NCBI RefSeq assembly: GCF_030161435.1
Contig: NZ_BSSV01000003.1
Span: 409,846-473,845 of the forward strand
Length of the DNA stretch: 64,000 nucleotides
Direction: 5' to 3'
DNA from: Thalassotalea loyana
GTDB lineage: Bacteria > Pseudomonadota > Gammaproteobacteria > Enterobacterales > Alteromonadaceae
Shown: positions 7,879 through 15,693 of the stretch, in pieces
Numbering within the stretch: the first letter of the stretch is position 1
Layout: the number at the start of each line of letters is the position of its first letter
The notes under the pieces: model-generated
Databases searched by the model: none
What the model saw: only the letters and a program-made list of their open reading frames with translations
What the model was told of the DNA's origin: nothing
Made by a program: the position numbers and the translations under genes

Positions 7879-8724
7879 TTACTCCGTTTTTTGTGAAGCT
7901 TGTTTTGCTCGCACAACCATTTTGTTTGTCGCAGCGATAACGCGGTTGATGTAGATATTCAACGGCAAGAATTTCTTCATGAAATACGCTGTACGACCTT
8001 GTTTGTGGGTAAGCATTAGAAATGGTCTGGCTTTTGATTGTTGATAAACACTTTCTGCCACTTGGTCAGCGCTCATATCGGCCTTGGCAAATAGGCGGTT
8101 AACACTTTCCTTCATCACCGGCTCATTCGTTCTCATTGATTCATTCAGATGCGTTTTAAAAAAGCTTGGGCAAACAACGCTAACATCAATATTGTCACTT
8201 GCTAATTCTAGTTTCATGGTCTCAGAAAACGATACTACTGCCGCTTTAACAGCGTTATAACTGCCCATTAACGGTACTGGTGTAACGCCTGCTTGAGAGG
8301 CGATATTAATGAAATAGCCGTGGCCTTGAGATCGAAAGCTGTCAACAAATACTTGGCTAACTTGCACCATCCCGAAAAGATTAATATTAAACACCCATTG
8401 CCATTGCTCAATTGTTTCACTTTTTAGTGAGCCACCTGTGGCAACGCCCGCGTTATTTATTACAACATCAATACCTTGCCAATGTTCATCAACTAAAACT
8501 TGCGTCGCCCTAATCTGATTAATGTCGGTAATATCACAAACACTAAATAAAACGTTTGCCCCCAATGCCTTTAAATCAGCCATTGTTTCTAACGCGCGTT
8601 CTTCATGTATGTCTGCGATACATATACTTAGCTTTTTGTTGGCTTTTTGATAGTGTTTAGCCCAACACAACGCAAGTGCTTTACCAAAGCCTGTTGCGCC
8701 CCCAGTGATCAGAACCCTTGTCAT
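7879..8724 (-). CDS. Short-chain dehydrogenase/reductase
   Basis: A 281-residue SDR with TGGATGFGKALA at the N-terminus for cofactor binding, NNAGVATGG near 90, a catalytic Ser (NIASQAG) and YNAVK. It is somewhat longer than the usual 250 residues, with a basic C-terminal tail (FLPLNIYINRVI onward). It lies seven bases after the acyl-CoA dehydrogenase gene and five before the kinase. By analogy with the lva pathway it could be the LvaD-like hydroxyacyl or 3-hydroxy acid dehydrogenase, but this is only positional inference. Confidence 0.85.
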   Translation of the reverse strand: MTRVLITGGATGFGKALALCWAKHYQKANKKLSICIADIHEERALETMADLKALGANVLFSVCDITDINQIRATQVLVDEHWQGIDVVINNAGVATGGSLKSETIEQWQWVFNINLFGMVQVSQVFVDSFRSQGHGYFINIASQAGVTPVPLMGSYNAVKAAVVSFSETMKLELASDNIDVSVVCPSFFKTHLNESMRTNEPVMKESVNRLFAKADMSADQVAESVYQQSKARPFLMLTHKQGRTAYFMKKFLPLNIYINRVIAATNKMVVRAKQASQKTE

Positions 8725-8731
8725 TTTTCAC

Positions 8732-9973
8732 CTATCGATACTTGTTTATTTCTATGCGAGACACCATACCCATATGCACCTCATCCGGGCCATCAGCTAA
8801 TCTAAGCATTCTGGCCATCGCACTAAATGTTGAAAGAGGCAAATCACCTGAGACTCCAGCCCCGCCATGTATTTGAATAGCCATATCACTCACCATCTGA
8901 AGCATGTTAGGCACAACAACCTTAATGGCCGATATTTCTGTCATTGCTTGTTTAACGCCCAAGTTATCTATTTTCCATGCCGCATTTAACGTTAGCAGTC
9001 TGGCTTGATCTATCGCCATGCGTGCCTGCGCAACTCGCTCTAAATTACCACCTAATTTGATAATAGGTTTACCAAAGGCAACACGCTGCATACCCCGTTT
9101 AATCATTAACTCAAGACATCGCTCTGCTGCACCAATCGCTCGCATGCAATGGTGAATACGGCCTGGGCCTAATCTTCCCTGTGCGATTGCGAACCCTTTA
9201 CCCATCCCTAAAATCAGGTTTTCTTTTGGGACTCTAACATTGGTAAAGTGCATTTCACCATGGCCATATGGCGCATCAAAGTCTTGGCTTGCTGTTAACA
9301 TACGCTTGATTTCAACACCTGGTGTATCTAATGGCACAATGACCATAGCATGCTGGCTATGCTTATCATTTTCGGGGTTTGATAACCCCATAAAAATAGC
9401 AATTTTAGCGTCTGGATGCCCCAAGCCAGTCGTCCACCATTTCTTGCCGTTGAGGACAAGTTCATTACCATCCTCTTCGATACGCGCTTCCATATTGGTC
9501 GCATCTGATGACGCTACGTCTGGCTCAGTCATACCAAAGACAGAGCGAATTTCACCTGCCAGTAACGGTGTTAACCACTTATCTTTTTGTTGCTGACTAC
9601 CAAAATGGTATAACACTTCCATGTTTCCCGTATCAGGCGCATTACAATTGAATATCTCAGGTGCAAATATGACCTTACCTGTTTCTTCAGCTATTGGTGC
9701 ATATTCGAGACATGTTAGGCCTTTTCCAAGTGTTTCATCAGGTAAAAATAGGTTCCACAACCCTTGTTCTTGTGCCTTTAGCTTTAGCGTTTTAATGGCT
9801 TCTGGCACTCGCCATTGTGTCCAATCTCCGTCTGGGTTTAATCGATGATTCTCAGCAAGTATTTCCTGCTCAACCGGAAATACATGCTCATTCATAAACG
9901 TTTTAATACGCGAAAGGTAATCCTGCGTTTTAGCACTTGTTTGAAAATCCATTAGATACGCCTCTTTTGGCAA
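8732..9973 (-). CDS. Acyl-CoA dehydrogenase, ACAD10/11 type
   Basis: A 413-residue flavin-dependent acyl-CoA dehydrogenase and first gene of a five-gene operon. Visible features are the FAD/substrate region FGMTEPDVASSDATN, WWTTGLGHPDAKIAIFMG, GPGRIHHCMRAIGAAERCLELM, the AFGKPI helix, IHGGAGVSGD and a C-terminal RLADGPDEVH. The GRIHHCMR and DGPDEVH segments are those I associate with the ACAD10/11 subfamily. The frame begins MPKEAYLMDFQ; an internal ATG at residue 8 could be the true start. In LvaC and ACAD11 this enzyme removes phosphate from a 4-phosphoacyl-CoA, which suits the linked kinase gene. Expression is probably controlled by the divergent LysR gene at 10078. Confidence 0.9.
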   Translation of the reverse strand: MPKEAYLMDFQTSAKTQDYLSRIKTFMNEHVFPVEQEILAENHRLNPDGDWTQWRVPEAIKTLKLKAQEQGLWNLFLPDETLGKGLTCLEYAPIAEETGKVIFAPEIFNCNAPDTGNMEVLYHFGSQQQKDKWLTPLLAGEIRSVFGMTEPDVASSDATNMEARIEEDGNELVLNGKKWWTTGLGHPDAKIAIFMGLSNPENDKHSQHAMVIVPLDTPGVEIKRMLTASQDFDAPYGHGEMHFTNVRVPKENLILGMGKGFAIAQGRLGPGRIHHCMRAIGAAERCLELMIKRGMQRVAFGKPIIKLGGNLERVAQARMAIDQARLLTLNAAWKIDNLGVKQAMTEISAIKVVVPNMLQMVSDMAIQIHGGAGVSGDLPLSTFSAMARMLRLADGPDEVHMGMVSRIEINKYR

Positions 9974-10044
9974 AATTTAAATAATGTACCTAGCCTAATG
10001 CAACATCAAAGATGAATGAAGTGAAGTTTATTGATAATATACAA

Positions 10045-10057
10045 TGAATATTATTCA
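10045..10057. promoter_or_regulatory. Candidate LysR box (T-N11-A) in divergent promoter
   Basis: TGAATATTATTCA is a T-N11-A motif with inverted arms (TGAAT/ATTCA) in the 104-base gap between the acyl-CoA dehydrogenase operon and the LysR gene. This is the expected place and form of a LysR-type regulator site. It is short and AT-rich, so chance is possible. Confidence 0.45.
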
Positions 10058-10077
10058 TCAACAGTATCTGATTTACG

Positions 10078-10989
10078 ATGTTAGCTGACAAACCAATGAA
10101 ACAACTCGATTTGAACTTGCTTAAAGTATTTGAAGCGCTGTATATCGAACGAAATATGACGCAAGCCGCAAAAGTCTTGTTTGTGAGCCCTTCAGCGATT
10201 AGCCATGCGGTAAAAAGGCTACGAGAATCACTAGGCGATGAATTATTTGTCAGGAAAGGTTCAAATATGGAACCAACATCTTCATGTCGTCAAATAGCAC
10301 CGGAAATCATAGACCTATTGGCTAAGTTACGTAGTGTATTGCAAAGTTGTGGCGAATTTGAATTGGCACAGAGCCACCAGACATTCACACTTGCCATTCA
10401 TGAAGCGCTTGAAGCGCTAGTATTGCCAAGTATTCAGGAAGCTGTTGCTCAGCAAGCACCTTTTGCGCAAATAAAGAGTGTAAAGCTCAATAGAGAAAAC
10501 GTGGCTCGCCAACTCTCGAATCGTCAAGTTGATGTGGTAATTGACGTTGCGCGTGCGCTTAAAATGCCAATCAAACACTTACCTTTATCAGACGATAATT
10601 TCGCTATTTTGATGTCGAAACAGTATGCTCCAAATAAAAAAATGTCTGAGGCTGAGTATTTTGAGCGTAAGCATATTGCTGTTTCAAATAGAAGTGATGG
10701 TAATGTAGTTGAAGATATCGCCTTTTTACAACGAGGTTTAAACCGTAAGATTCAAACGCGCTGTCAAAACTATCATACGGCAAAAGCCCTACTTGCAGGC
10801 AATGATTATTTACTCACCTTACCATCGATGATTGCAAAAGAGCTTGTTGATGACTCCTTGGTTATTGTTGAGCTCCCAATCCAGCTCCCAAAAATAGCAA
10901 CGCATTTATATTGGCACCAAAACACTGAACAGGACCCGGCGATTCAATGGTTAAGAGACGTTGTTCACACTGCATTCATTTCTCGTTAA
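10078..10989 (+). CDS. LysR-family transcriptional regulator (catabolic operon 1)
   Basis: A 303-residue LysR-type regulator. An N-terminal winged helix-turn-helix (QAAKVLFVSPSAISHAVKRL) is followed by an effector-binding domain. An in-frame ATG at 10096 (MKQLDLNLLK) matches the usual LysR beginning and may be the real start; neither start has a strong ribosome site. It is divergent from the acyl-CoA dehydrogenase operon and likely controls it. It is clearly related to the LysR protein at 14767 (both end with a YWHQ-containing strand and DP-x-x-QW), so the two operons may respond to related metabolites. Its 3' end overlaps the convergent transporter gene by 39 bases. Confidence 0.9.
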   Translation: MLADKPMKQLDLNLLKVFEALYIERNMTQAAKVLFVSPSAISHAVKRLRESLGDELFVRKGSNMEPTSSCRQIAPEIIDLLAKLRSVLQSCGEFELAQSHQTFTLAIHEALEALVLPSIQEAVAQQAPFAQIKSVKLNRENVARQLSNRQVDVVIDVARALKMPIKHLPLSDDNFAILMSKQYAPNKKMSEAEYFERKHIAVSNRSDGNVVEDIAFLQRGLNRKIQTRCQNYHTAKALLAGNDYLLTLPSMIAKELVDDSLVIVELPIQLPKIATHLYWHQNTEQDPAIQWLRDVVHTAFISR

Positions 10990-11838
10990 CTTAACTTTAG
11001 TTGCAGCTAGTAGCATGACTGCACCGATGTACATTGTTATTCCGTAAACCCCTGCTGGTAGTGCTAAAGCAGACTGTTTTAAAAATGATAAAGAGATCAA
11101 TATCGCAAGTGTCGCATTTTGTATCCCTATCTCAATCGCAAGGGTCAATGCGTCTTGCCAATCAAGGTTTTGGATCTTAGCCAGCACTAGCCCTAATGCA
11201 ATGGTTAACATATTTAGAGACAAACACACCCAAAACAGCTGAGAAAAAGACTCAATAAGCTGTGTGCGTTCCTGCACTAAAATGGCAATGATCATTATAA
11301 ACATAAACATCGATGAGCCTTTTCTAAAATAAGGTTCAATCCGATACGCTTTCTCCTGCCACCGATGCTTTATCATCATTCCAATAGCGATCGGTACTAA
11401 AGTAATTACCATCAAGCTCAACGAAGCGCTTATTAATGAAAAGTCAGTTGCCACTTCACCTACAAAGTATTGATAAGAGACTGCAATTAGCCAAGGTGTA
11501 GAAACTATACCAACAAGTGTGCAACAGGCCGTTAAAGTGACTGAGAGTGCGAGATTAGCTCGACAAAGCTGACTAATCACATTAGACATAGTACCACCAG
11601 GGCATGCAGCTAAAATCATGAGCCCTACAGCCATCTCAGGGCCTAGTCCAAAGGCAAAGCACAGTGCAAATGCAACCGTGGGGAGCAATAGCAACTGACC
11701 CATAAGGCCAGTTACTACTGCTTTAGGGAGACGAAATAAACGCGTAAAATCGTTAAGCGACAAACTTAATCCCATACCAAGCATGATAATTGCTATAGCT
11801 GCTGGAAGAAGAACTTGTGTTAATACGGATTCGGTCAT
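10951..11838 (-). CDS. Bile acid:sodium symporter (BASS) family transporter
   Basis: A 295-residue inner-membrane protein with about nine or ten hydrophobic helices. It has the family segment AACPGGTMSNVISQLCRANLALSVTLT, which carries the crossover-helix and sodium-site region of BASS proteins, and EIGIQNATLAI in the second half. It probably imports an organic acid with sodium. Its start overlaps the stop of the acyl-CoA synthetase gene by four bases (ATGA), so uptake and CoA activation are coupled. The C-terminus overlaps the end of the convergent LysR gene. The substrate is probably the acid activated by the synthetase. Confidence 0.85.
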   Translation of the reverse strand: MTESVLTQVLLPAAIAIIMLGMGLSLSLNDFTRLFRLPKAVVTGLMGQLLLLPTVAFALCFAFGLGPEMAVGLMILAACPGGTMSNVISQLCRANLALSVTLTACCTLVGIVSTPWLIAVSYQYFVGEVATDFSLISASLSLMVITLVPIAIGMMIKHRWQEKAYRIEPYFRKGSSMFMFIMIIAILVQERTQLIESFSQLFWVCLSLNMLTIALGLVLAKIQNLDWQDALTLAIEIGIQNATLAILISLSFLKQSALALPAGVYGITMYIGAVMLLAATKVKLTRNECSVNNVS

Positions 11839-13868
11839 GCGACATGTTTCCGTTGAGATGACTGACGACTTTCCATCGAAACAGATTTTATTTCATAGTG
11901 AATGGCATAGTTTGCAAGTGCTTCTGCAACCTTGATCTGAATATCATCAAGTTCATCTCTCAGCTCGATTATTGCTAATATGCCATGTTGTTTGCTTGGG
12001 CTAGCTGCTACGTTAATCAACTCATTTGTTAAGTTTGGAATCGCCAAAATGGCGGCCTCAATGACTAGTTCAACTTGGTAGCAGTTAAGTTGAGGCTTGA
12101 ATATTTTACCTATCGCAGTGGTTGGCATGTCATCCAATACAATGACTTGTTTCGGCGTCGCAGCGCGTTCTGGAATATTAGCCGCCACGTACTCGAGGAT
12201 TTCGGTATCCGTAACCCGTTTATTCTCAACTAATGTTACGTAGAGAACGGGGACTTCACCAGCATAAGCATCAGGACGACCAACGGCAGCTGCAAGAGAA
12301 ACCGCAGGATGCTTACTAGCAATGTCTTCAATCATTTTGGGGTCGATATTATGCCCGCCTCTAATGATTAACTCTTTCTGTCTACCGGCGAGTGATAAAT
12401 AGCCATGTTGGTCAATACGGCCCAAATCACCGGTTCGAAAATAGCGTTTCTCGCCCACCACCTCATCAGGAACTTGGATCCAGCATTTCTCATTATGGCT
12501 GTCTTCTAAATACCCTTGAAATACGTTAGGTCCTGCAACAGCAATCTCGCCTACTTGGTCGGTATCACATACACTAATTAGCTCTCCCTGCTCGTCAATG
12601 TCTAGTATCTTTAGATCGAGCATAGGAAGAGGTAAGCCAACAGAGGGCCTAACTGCCATATCATTAATTGGCATTAAGCTACTCACTGCTGTTGTTTCGG
12701 TCGCGCCATAACCCTCAACTAACGGGATACCAACGAGTTGAGTGAACTTTTCCTTTAAGGTTGGGGAAAGTGGTGCTGCACCACTAATCGCTAACTTCAT
12801 CTTCAATTGATTAATCTTAGCGTTATCATTTTGCGATAATGACTCAACAACTGCAGAATAAACCGTTGGTACCGCCATCATAATCGAAACATCAAAATGA
12901 ATGAGTAAATCAATTAAGTTTGGTAATACGTCTTTTGTACGAAATCCCGCAGGTCCTGCCATTAAAATGGTTGACCCCGTCATTACGGAACCTAATCCAG
13001 TGGCATTTGCAGCATTAACATGAAAAATAGGTAAACCAACAAACATAGTGTCACCACTGTCAATCGGTAATACAAGGTTGACCTGTTTAGCATTCGATAA
13101 CTGATTTAAATGACTTTGTTTTGCTAGTTTTGGAAGTCCTGTTGTCCCACCCGTATGAAAATAGGCTGCCGTATCATACTGGCACGGTACCTCTGATGAG
13201 AAGTATTGACCTTCAGCATTTTCGATCCATTGATGAAAACTGTATATCGGTACTTTTCCATCGGAGATTTCATGCGGGCCAAAAAGGCTGACAACCGCTT
13301 TTAAGCTCGGCACTCGGTCTTTTACCGCTAAAACTTTTTCCCAGATATCACTGCCGGGAACCGGTCCCAAAGCAATTAATACCTCAGTATTTGCCGTTGT
13401 CATGATTTCGGCAATAATCTCCGCTTCCAGCATAGGGTTTATTGGATTGGCGACACCGGCGGTTTCAGCTCCCCATAATGCGCTGTATGTCTCAGGAAAG
13501 TTAGGTAACAACAAACTCGTTACGCCACCTTGGCTCAAACCTGTGTTAACTAACGCATTTGCAACCTGAGTTACTTGTTTAGCAAGCTCGTTAAAGCTAA
13601 CTTCTCGATACGGCTGAGCAAAGTCTTGCCCTTTAATAAGCTTTATGGCTTTATGAATTAAGCGCTTTTTTAATGGAATGTTATTTGGTCCAAAGCAGCT
13701 GCCATCAAGTAAAAATTTTATCGCCGTTTGATCGCCATAACGACTTGCTGACTGCCATATAGCGTCATAAATAGAATTTGGCAGCATACTGGCTTCCAAC
13801 GCACTCGTATCAGGTGCTGATAGTTGCTCTGTTGTTGCCGCTGAAATATTTTCCCCTTGCGCCGTCAT
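11835..13868 (-). CDS. Acyl-CoA synthetase (AMP-forming)
   Basis: A 677-residue adenylate-forming enzyme that would activate a carboxylic acid to its CoA thioester with ATP. Motifs include the P-loop FHTGGTTGLPK near 240, EGYGATETT near 395, YFRTGDLGRID near 485, the hinge RQKELIIRGGHNIDP near 505 and the C-terminal catalytic lysine in TAIGKIFKPQL near 590. It is longer than the usual 540 or so residues: about 30 extra at the N-terminus and about 85 after the catalytic lysine, of unknown role. It follows the class II aldolase gene by six bases and overlaps the BASS gene. It is a good candidate for the entry step of the catabolic island. Confidence 0.9.
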   Translation of the reverse strand: MTAQGENISAATTEQLSAPDTSALEASMLPNSIYDAIWQSASRYGDQTAIKFLLDGSCFGPNNIPLKKRLIHKAIKLIKGQDFAQPYREVSFNELAKQVTQVANALVNTGLSQGGVTSLLLPNFPETYSALWGAETAGVANPINPMLEAEIIAEIMTTANTEVLIALGPVPGSDIWEKVLAVKDRVPSLKAVVSLFGPHEISDGKVPIYSFHQWIENAEGQYFSSEVPCQYDTAAYFHTGGTTGLPKLAKQSHLNQLSNAKQVNLVLPIDSGDTMFVGLPIFHVNAANATGLGSVMTGSTILMAGPAGFRTKDVLPNLIDLLIHFDVSIMMAVPTVYSAVVESLSQNDNAKINQLKMKLAISGAAPLSPTLKEKFTQLVGIPLVEGYGATETTAVSSLMPINDMAVRPSVGLPLPMLDLKILDIDEQGELISVCDTDQVGEIAVAGPNVFQGYLEDSHNEKCWIQVPDEVVGEKRYFRTGDLGRIDQHGYLSLAGRQKELIIRGGHNIDPKMIEDIASKHPAVSLAAAVGRPDAYAGEVPVLYVTLVENKRVTDTEILEYVAANIPERAATPKQVIVLDDMPTTAIGKIFKPQLNCYQVELVIEAAILAIPNLTNELINVAASPSKQHGILAIIELRDELDDIQIKVAEALANYAIHYEIKSVSMESRQSSQRKHVA

Positions 13869-13874
13869 AACCTA

Positions 13875-14678
13875 TTACTCCAAGAAACTAGAGTCTTGCT
13901 CGGCAACACGTTGGTAAAGTGGTTGGAAATTACCCCAGGTGACAATATCAGATGCATTAACCTGACGGGTTTTCATAGCAGTATCATGATCAACTTCAAT
14001 TAATGAACCAGCAGATTGTGCTAGCAATTGACTATGACAACAGCTGTCCATCATGACAAAATTTGCAGCCGCTGCATCTACAGTCTTACCGACAGTCAAC
14101 AAACCATGGTTTTGCAAAATAACCGCACTATTTGTATCAAGTGCTTTAGCAATCATGTCTCCTTCTTCTGTTTCTGCAACAACGCCGGTAAAGGTGTTTA
14201 ACACTGCGTGATTTTGATAGAACTGACAGGCATCTTGAGATATTGGTTTAAGCAATTGTCCCAATGCTGAAAACGCTCTTCCATACGTTGTATGTGCATG
14301 AGCAACCGCATTAATATCAGGTCGTGCATGATGGATACGAGAATGAATTGCAAACGCGGCATTATTGATGGGGAAATGGCCCTCAACAATATTGCCGTCA
14401 TGATCAACACGAACTAAGTCAGAGGCTTTGATGTGTGCAAAATGAATACCGAGTGGATTGACCCAAAATGTTTCTGGTTCTATACAATCTCGGACTGTGA
14501 TATGACCCGCTAACCCCTCATCAAAACCATATAATGCAAAAACGCGGAATGCTGCCGCCAAACGCTGTTTTTCATATTGTTGTTGTTGTGCCTTATCGTC
14601 AAATTGAGGTGGACGAGGAACCTTAAACTGGTTATCACCGCGCGTTGCTTGTTGAATTTGAGCTTCAATGTTGTTCAT
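13875..14678 (-). CDS. Class II aldolase/adducin family protein
   Basis: A 267-residue class II aldolase-fold protein. Metal-binding histidines are visible in AVAHAHTTYGRAF and ILQNHGLLTVG, and the entry region HITVRDCIEPETFWVNPLG is typical. Members include fuculose-phosphate aldolases, decarboxylases and many uncharacterised enzymes. This longer form (260 or more residues) is common beside acyl-CoA synthetases and SDRs. It is the first gene of the operon with the synthetase and BASS transporter and is divergent from the LysR gene at 14767. A retro-aldol step or a non-aldolase lyase role is plausible; the substrate is unknown. Confidence 0.85.
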   Translation of the reverse strand: MNNIEAQIQQATRGDNQFKVPRPPQFDDKAQQQQYEKQRLAAAFRVFALYGFDEGLAGHITVRDCIEPETFWVNPLGIHFAHIKASDLVRVDHDGNIVEGHFPINNAAFAIHSRIHHARPDINAVAHAHTTYGRAFSALGQLLKPISQDACQFYQNHAVLNTFTGVVAETEEGDMIAKALDTNSAVILQNHGLLTVGKTVDAAAANFVMMDSCCHSQLLAQSAGSLIEVDHDTAMKTRQVNASDIVTWGNFQPLYQRVAEQDSSFLE

Positions 14679-14766
14679 AGACTTGTCTTCTTTTTATACG
14701 ATTGACTTCAGTCTACAAAGCCTTAACATAAACTCAAATGATACAAAATTATAAAAACACATAAAT

Positions 14767-15693
14767 ATGCTTCATAGTAAAATAGATTTAAACTTGTTCA
14801 CTGTACTTTTGGAAGTGTATCAACAAGGCTCAATTACAGCGGCTGCCGAGAAATTACACATTACCCAGCCAGCGGTAAGTCATTCCTTAGCGAGACTTCG
14901 CGAGAAGTTCAATGATCCCTTGTTTATCAGACATGGACGTAAAATGGTGCCGTCGGAAACTTGCCAAACAATTATGCCTAAGATTATTGAATCACTGGCT
15001 AATTTGGAGGCGACTCTCGTCCCAAACAGTAGTTTCGATATCTCTCAACATAACAAGGAAATAAAACTTGGCTTACGAGATATTCTCGAATCGTTATTTT
15101 TTCCTCCGTTAATGACCGACTTAGTCACCAATACACCAAATATGAAGATTAGAAGTCGACAAATTAGTCATTTAGAAATGGAGCAATTACTAACAGAGCA
15201 AGCCATTGATGTTGTGATTGACGTATTAGTACCAACAAGTGAAAAAATTAATAGTCAATTCGTTTGCAATGAGCACTTCTCTTTAGTTTGTCGACCCGAC
15301 CACCCTATTTTAAAAGCACTAACATTAGAAAATTATCAACGTTTTCCACACGGTATTGTTACCCTTAAAGGTGCAACGGTAGATATAGTGGACATGGCAC
15401 TCGCCAAACATGGGGTTTCAAGAAATGTCGCTCTTAGGTGTGAGCATTATTTTGCGGCAGCCAGTGTTGCCTGTCATTGTGACATGTTACTAACAATGCC
15501 TAACGCGTATGCAAACACATTAAAAGGAAAACTCCCTATTGTAGTGTCTCCTCTTCCTTTTGAAGTGCCCCTATTACCTGTCCATATGTATTGGCACCAG
15601 CAAACGGACGCTGATCCTATCAACCAATGGATAAGAGAAAAGTTGATGGCAATTGCACATCAACTTTTCCCTGTGGGCATCAATCCAAGTTAA
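14767..15693 (+). CDS. LysR-family transcriptional regulator (catabolic operon 2)
   Basis: A 308-residue LysR-type regulator with an N-terminal helix-turn-helix (AAEKLHITQPAVSHSLARLR) and a substrate-binding-like domain. It lies 88 bases from and divergent to the class II aldolase operon, the typical arrangement for control of that operon. Its last four bases overlap the end of the convergent TonB receptor gene. It appears related to the LysR protein at 10078, suggesting duplication with the island. I did not find a clear T-N11-A palindrome in the gap. Confidence 0.92.
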   Translation: MLHSKIDLNLFTVLLEVYQQGSITAAAEKLHITQPAVSHSLARLREKFNDPLFIRHGRKMVPSETCQTIMPKIIESLANLEATLVPNSSFDISQHNKEIKLGLRDILESLFFPPLMTDLVTNTPNMKIRSRQISHLEMEQLLTEQAIDVVIDVLVPTSEKINSQFVCNEHFSLVCRPDHPILKALTLENYQRFPHGIVTLKGATVDIVDMALAKHGVSRNVALRCEHYFAAASVACHCDMLLTMPNAYANTLKGKLPIVVSPLPFEVPLLPVHMYWHQQTDADPINQWIREKLMAIAHQLFPVGINPS

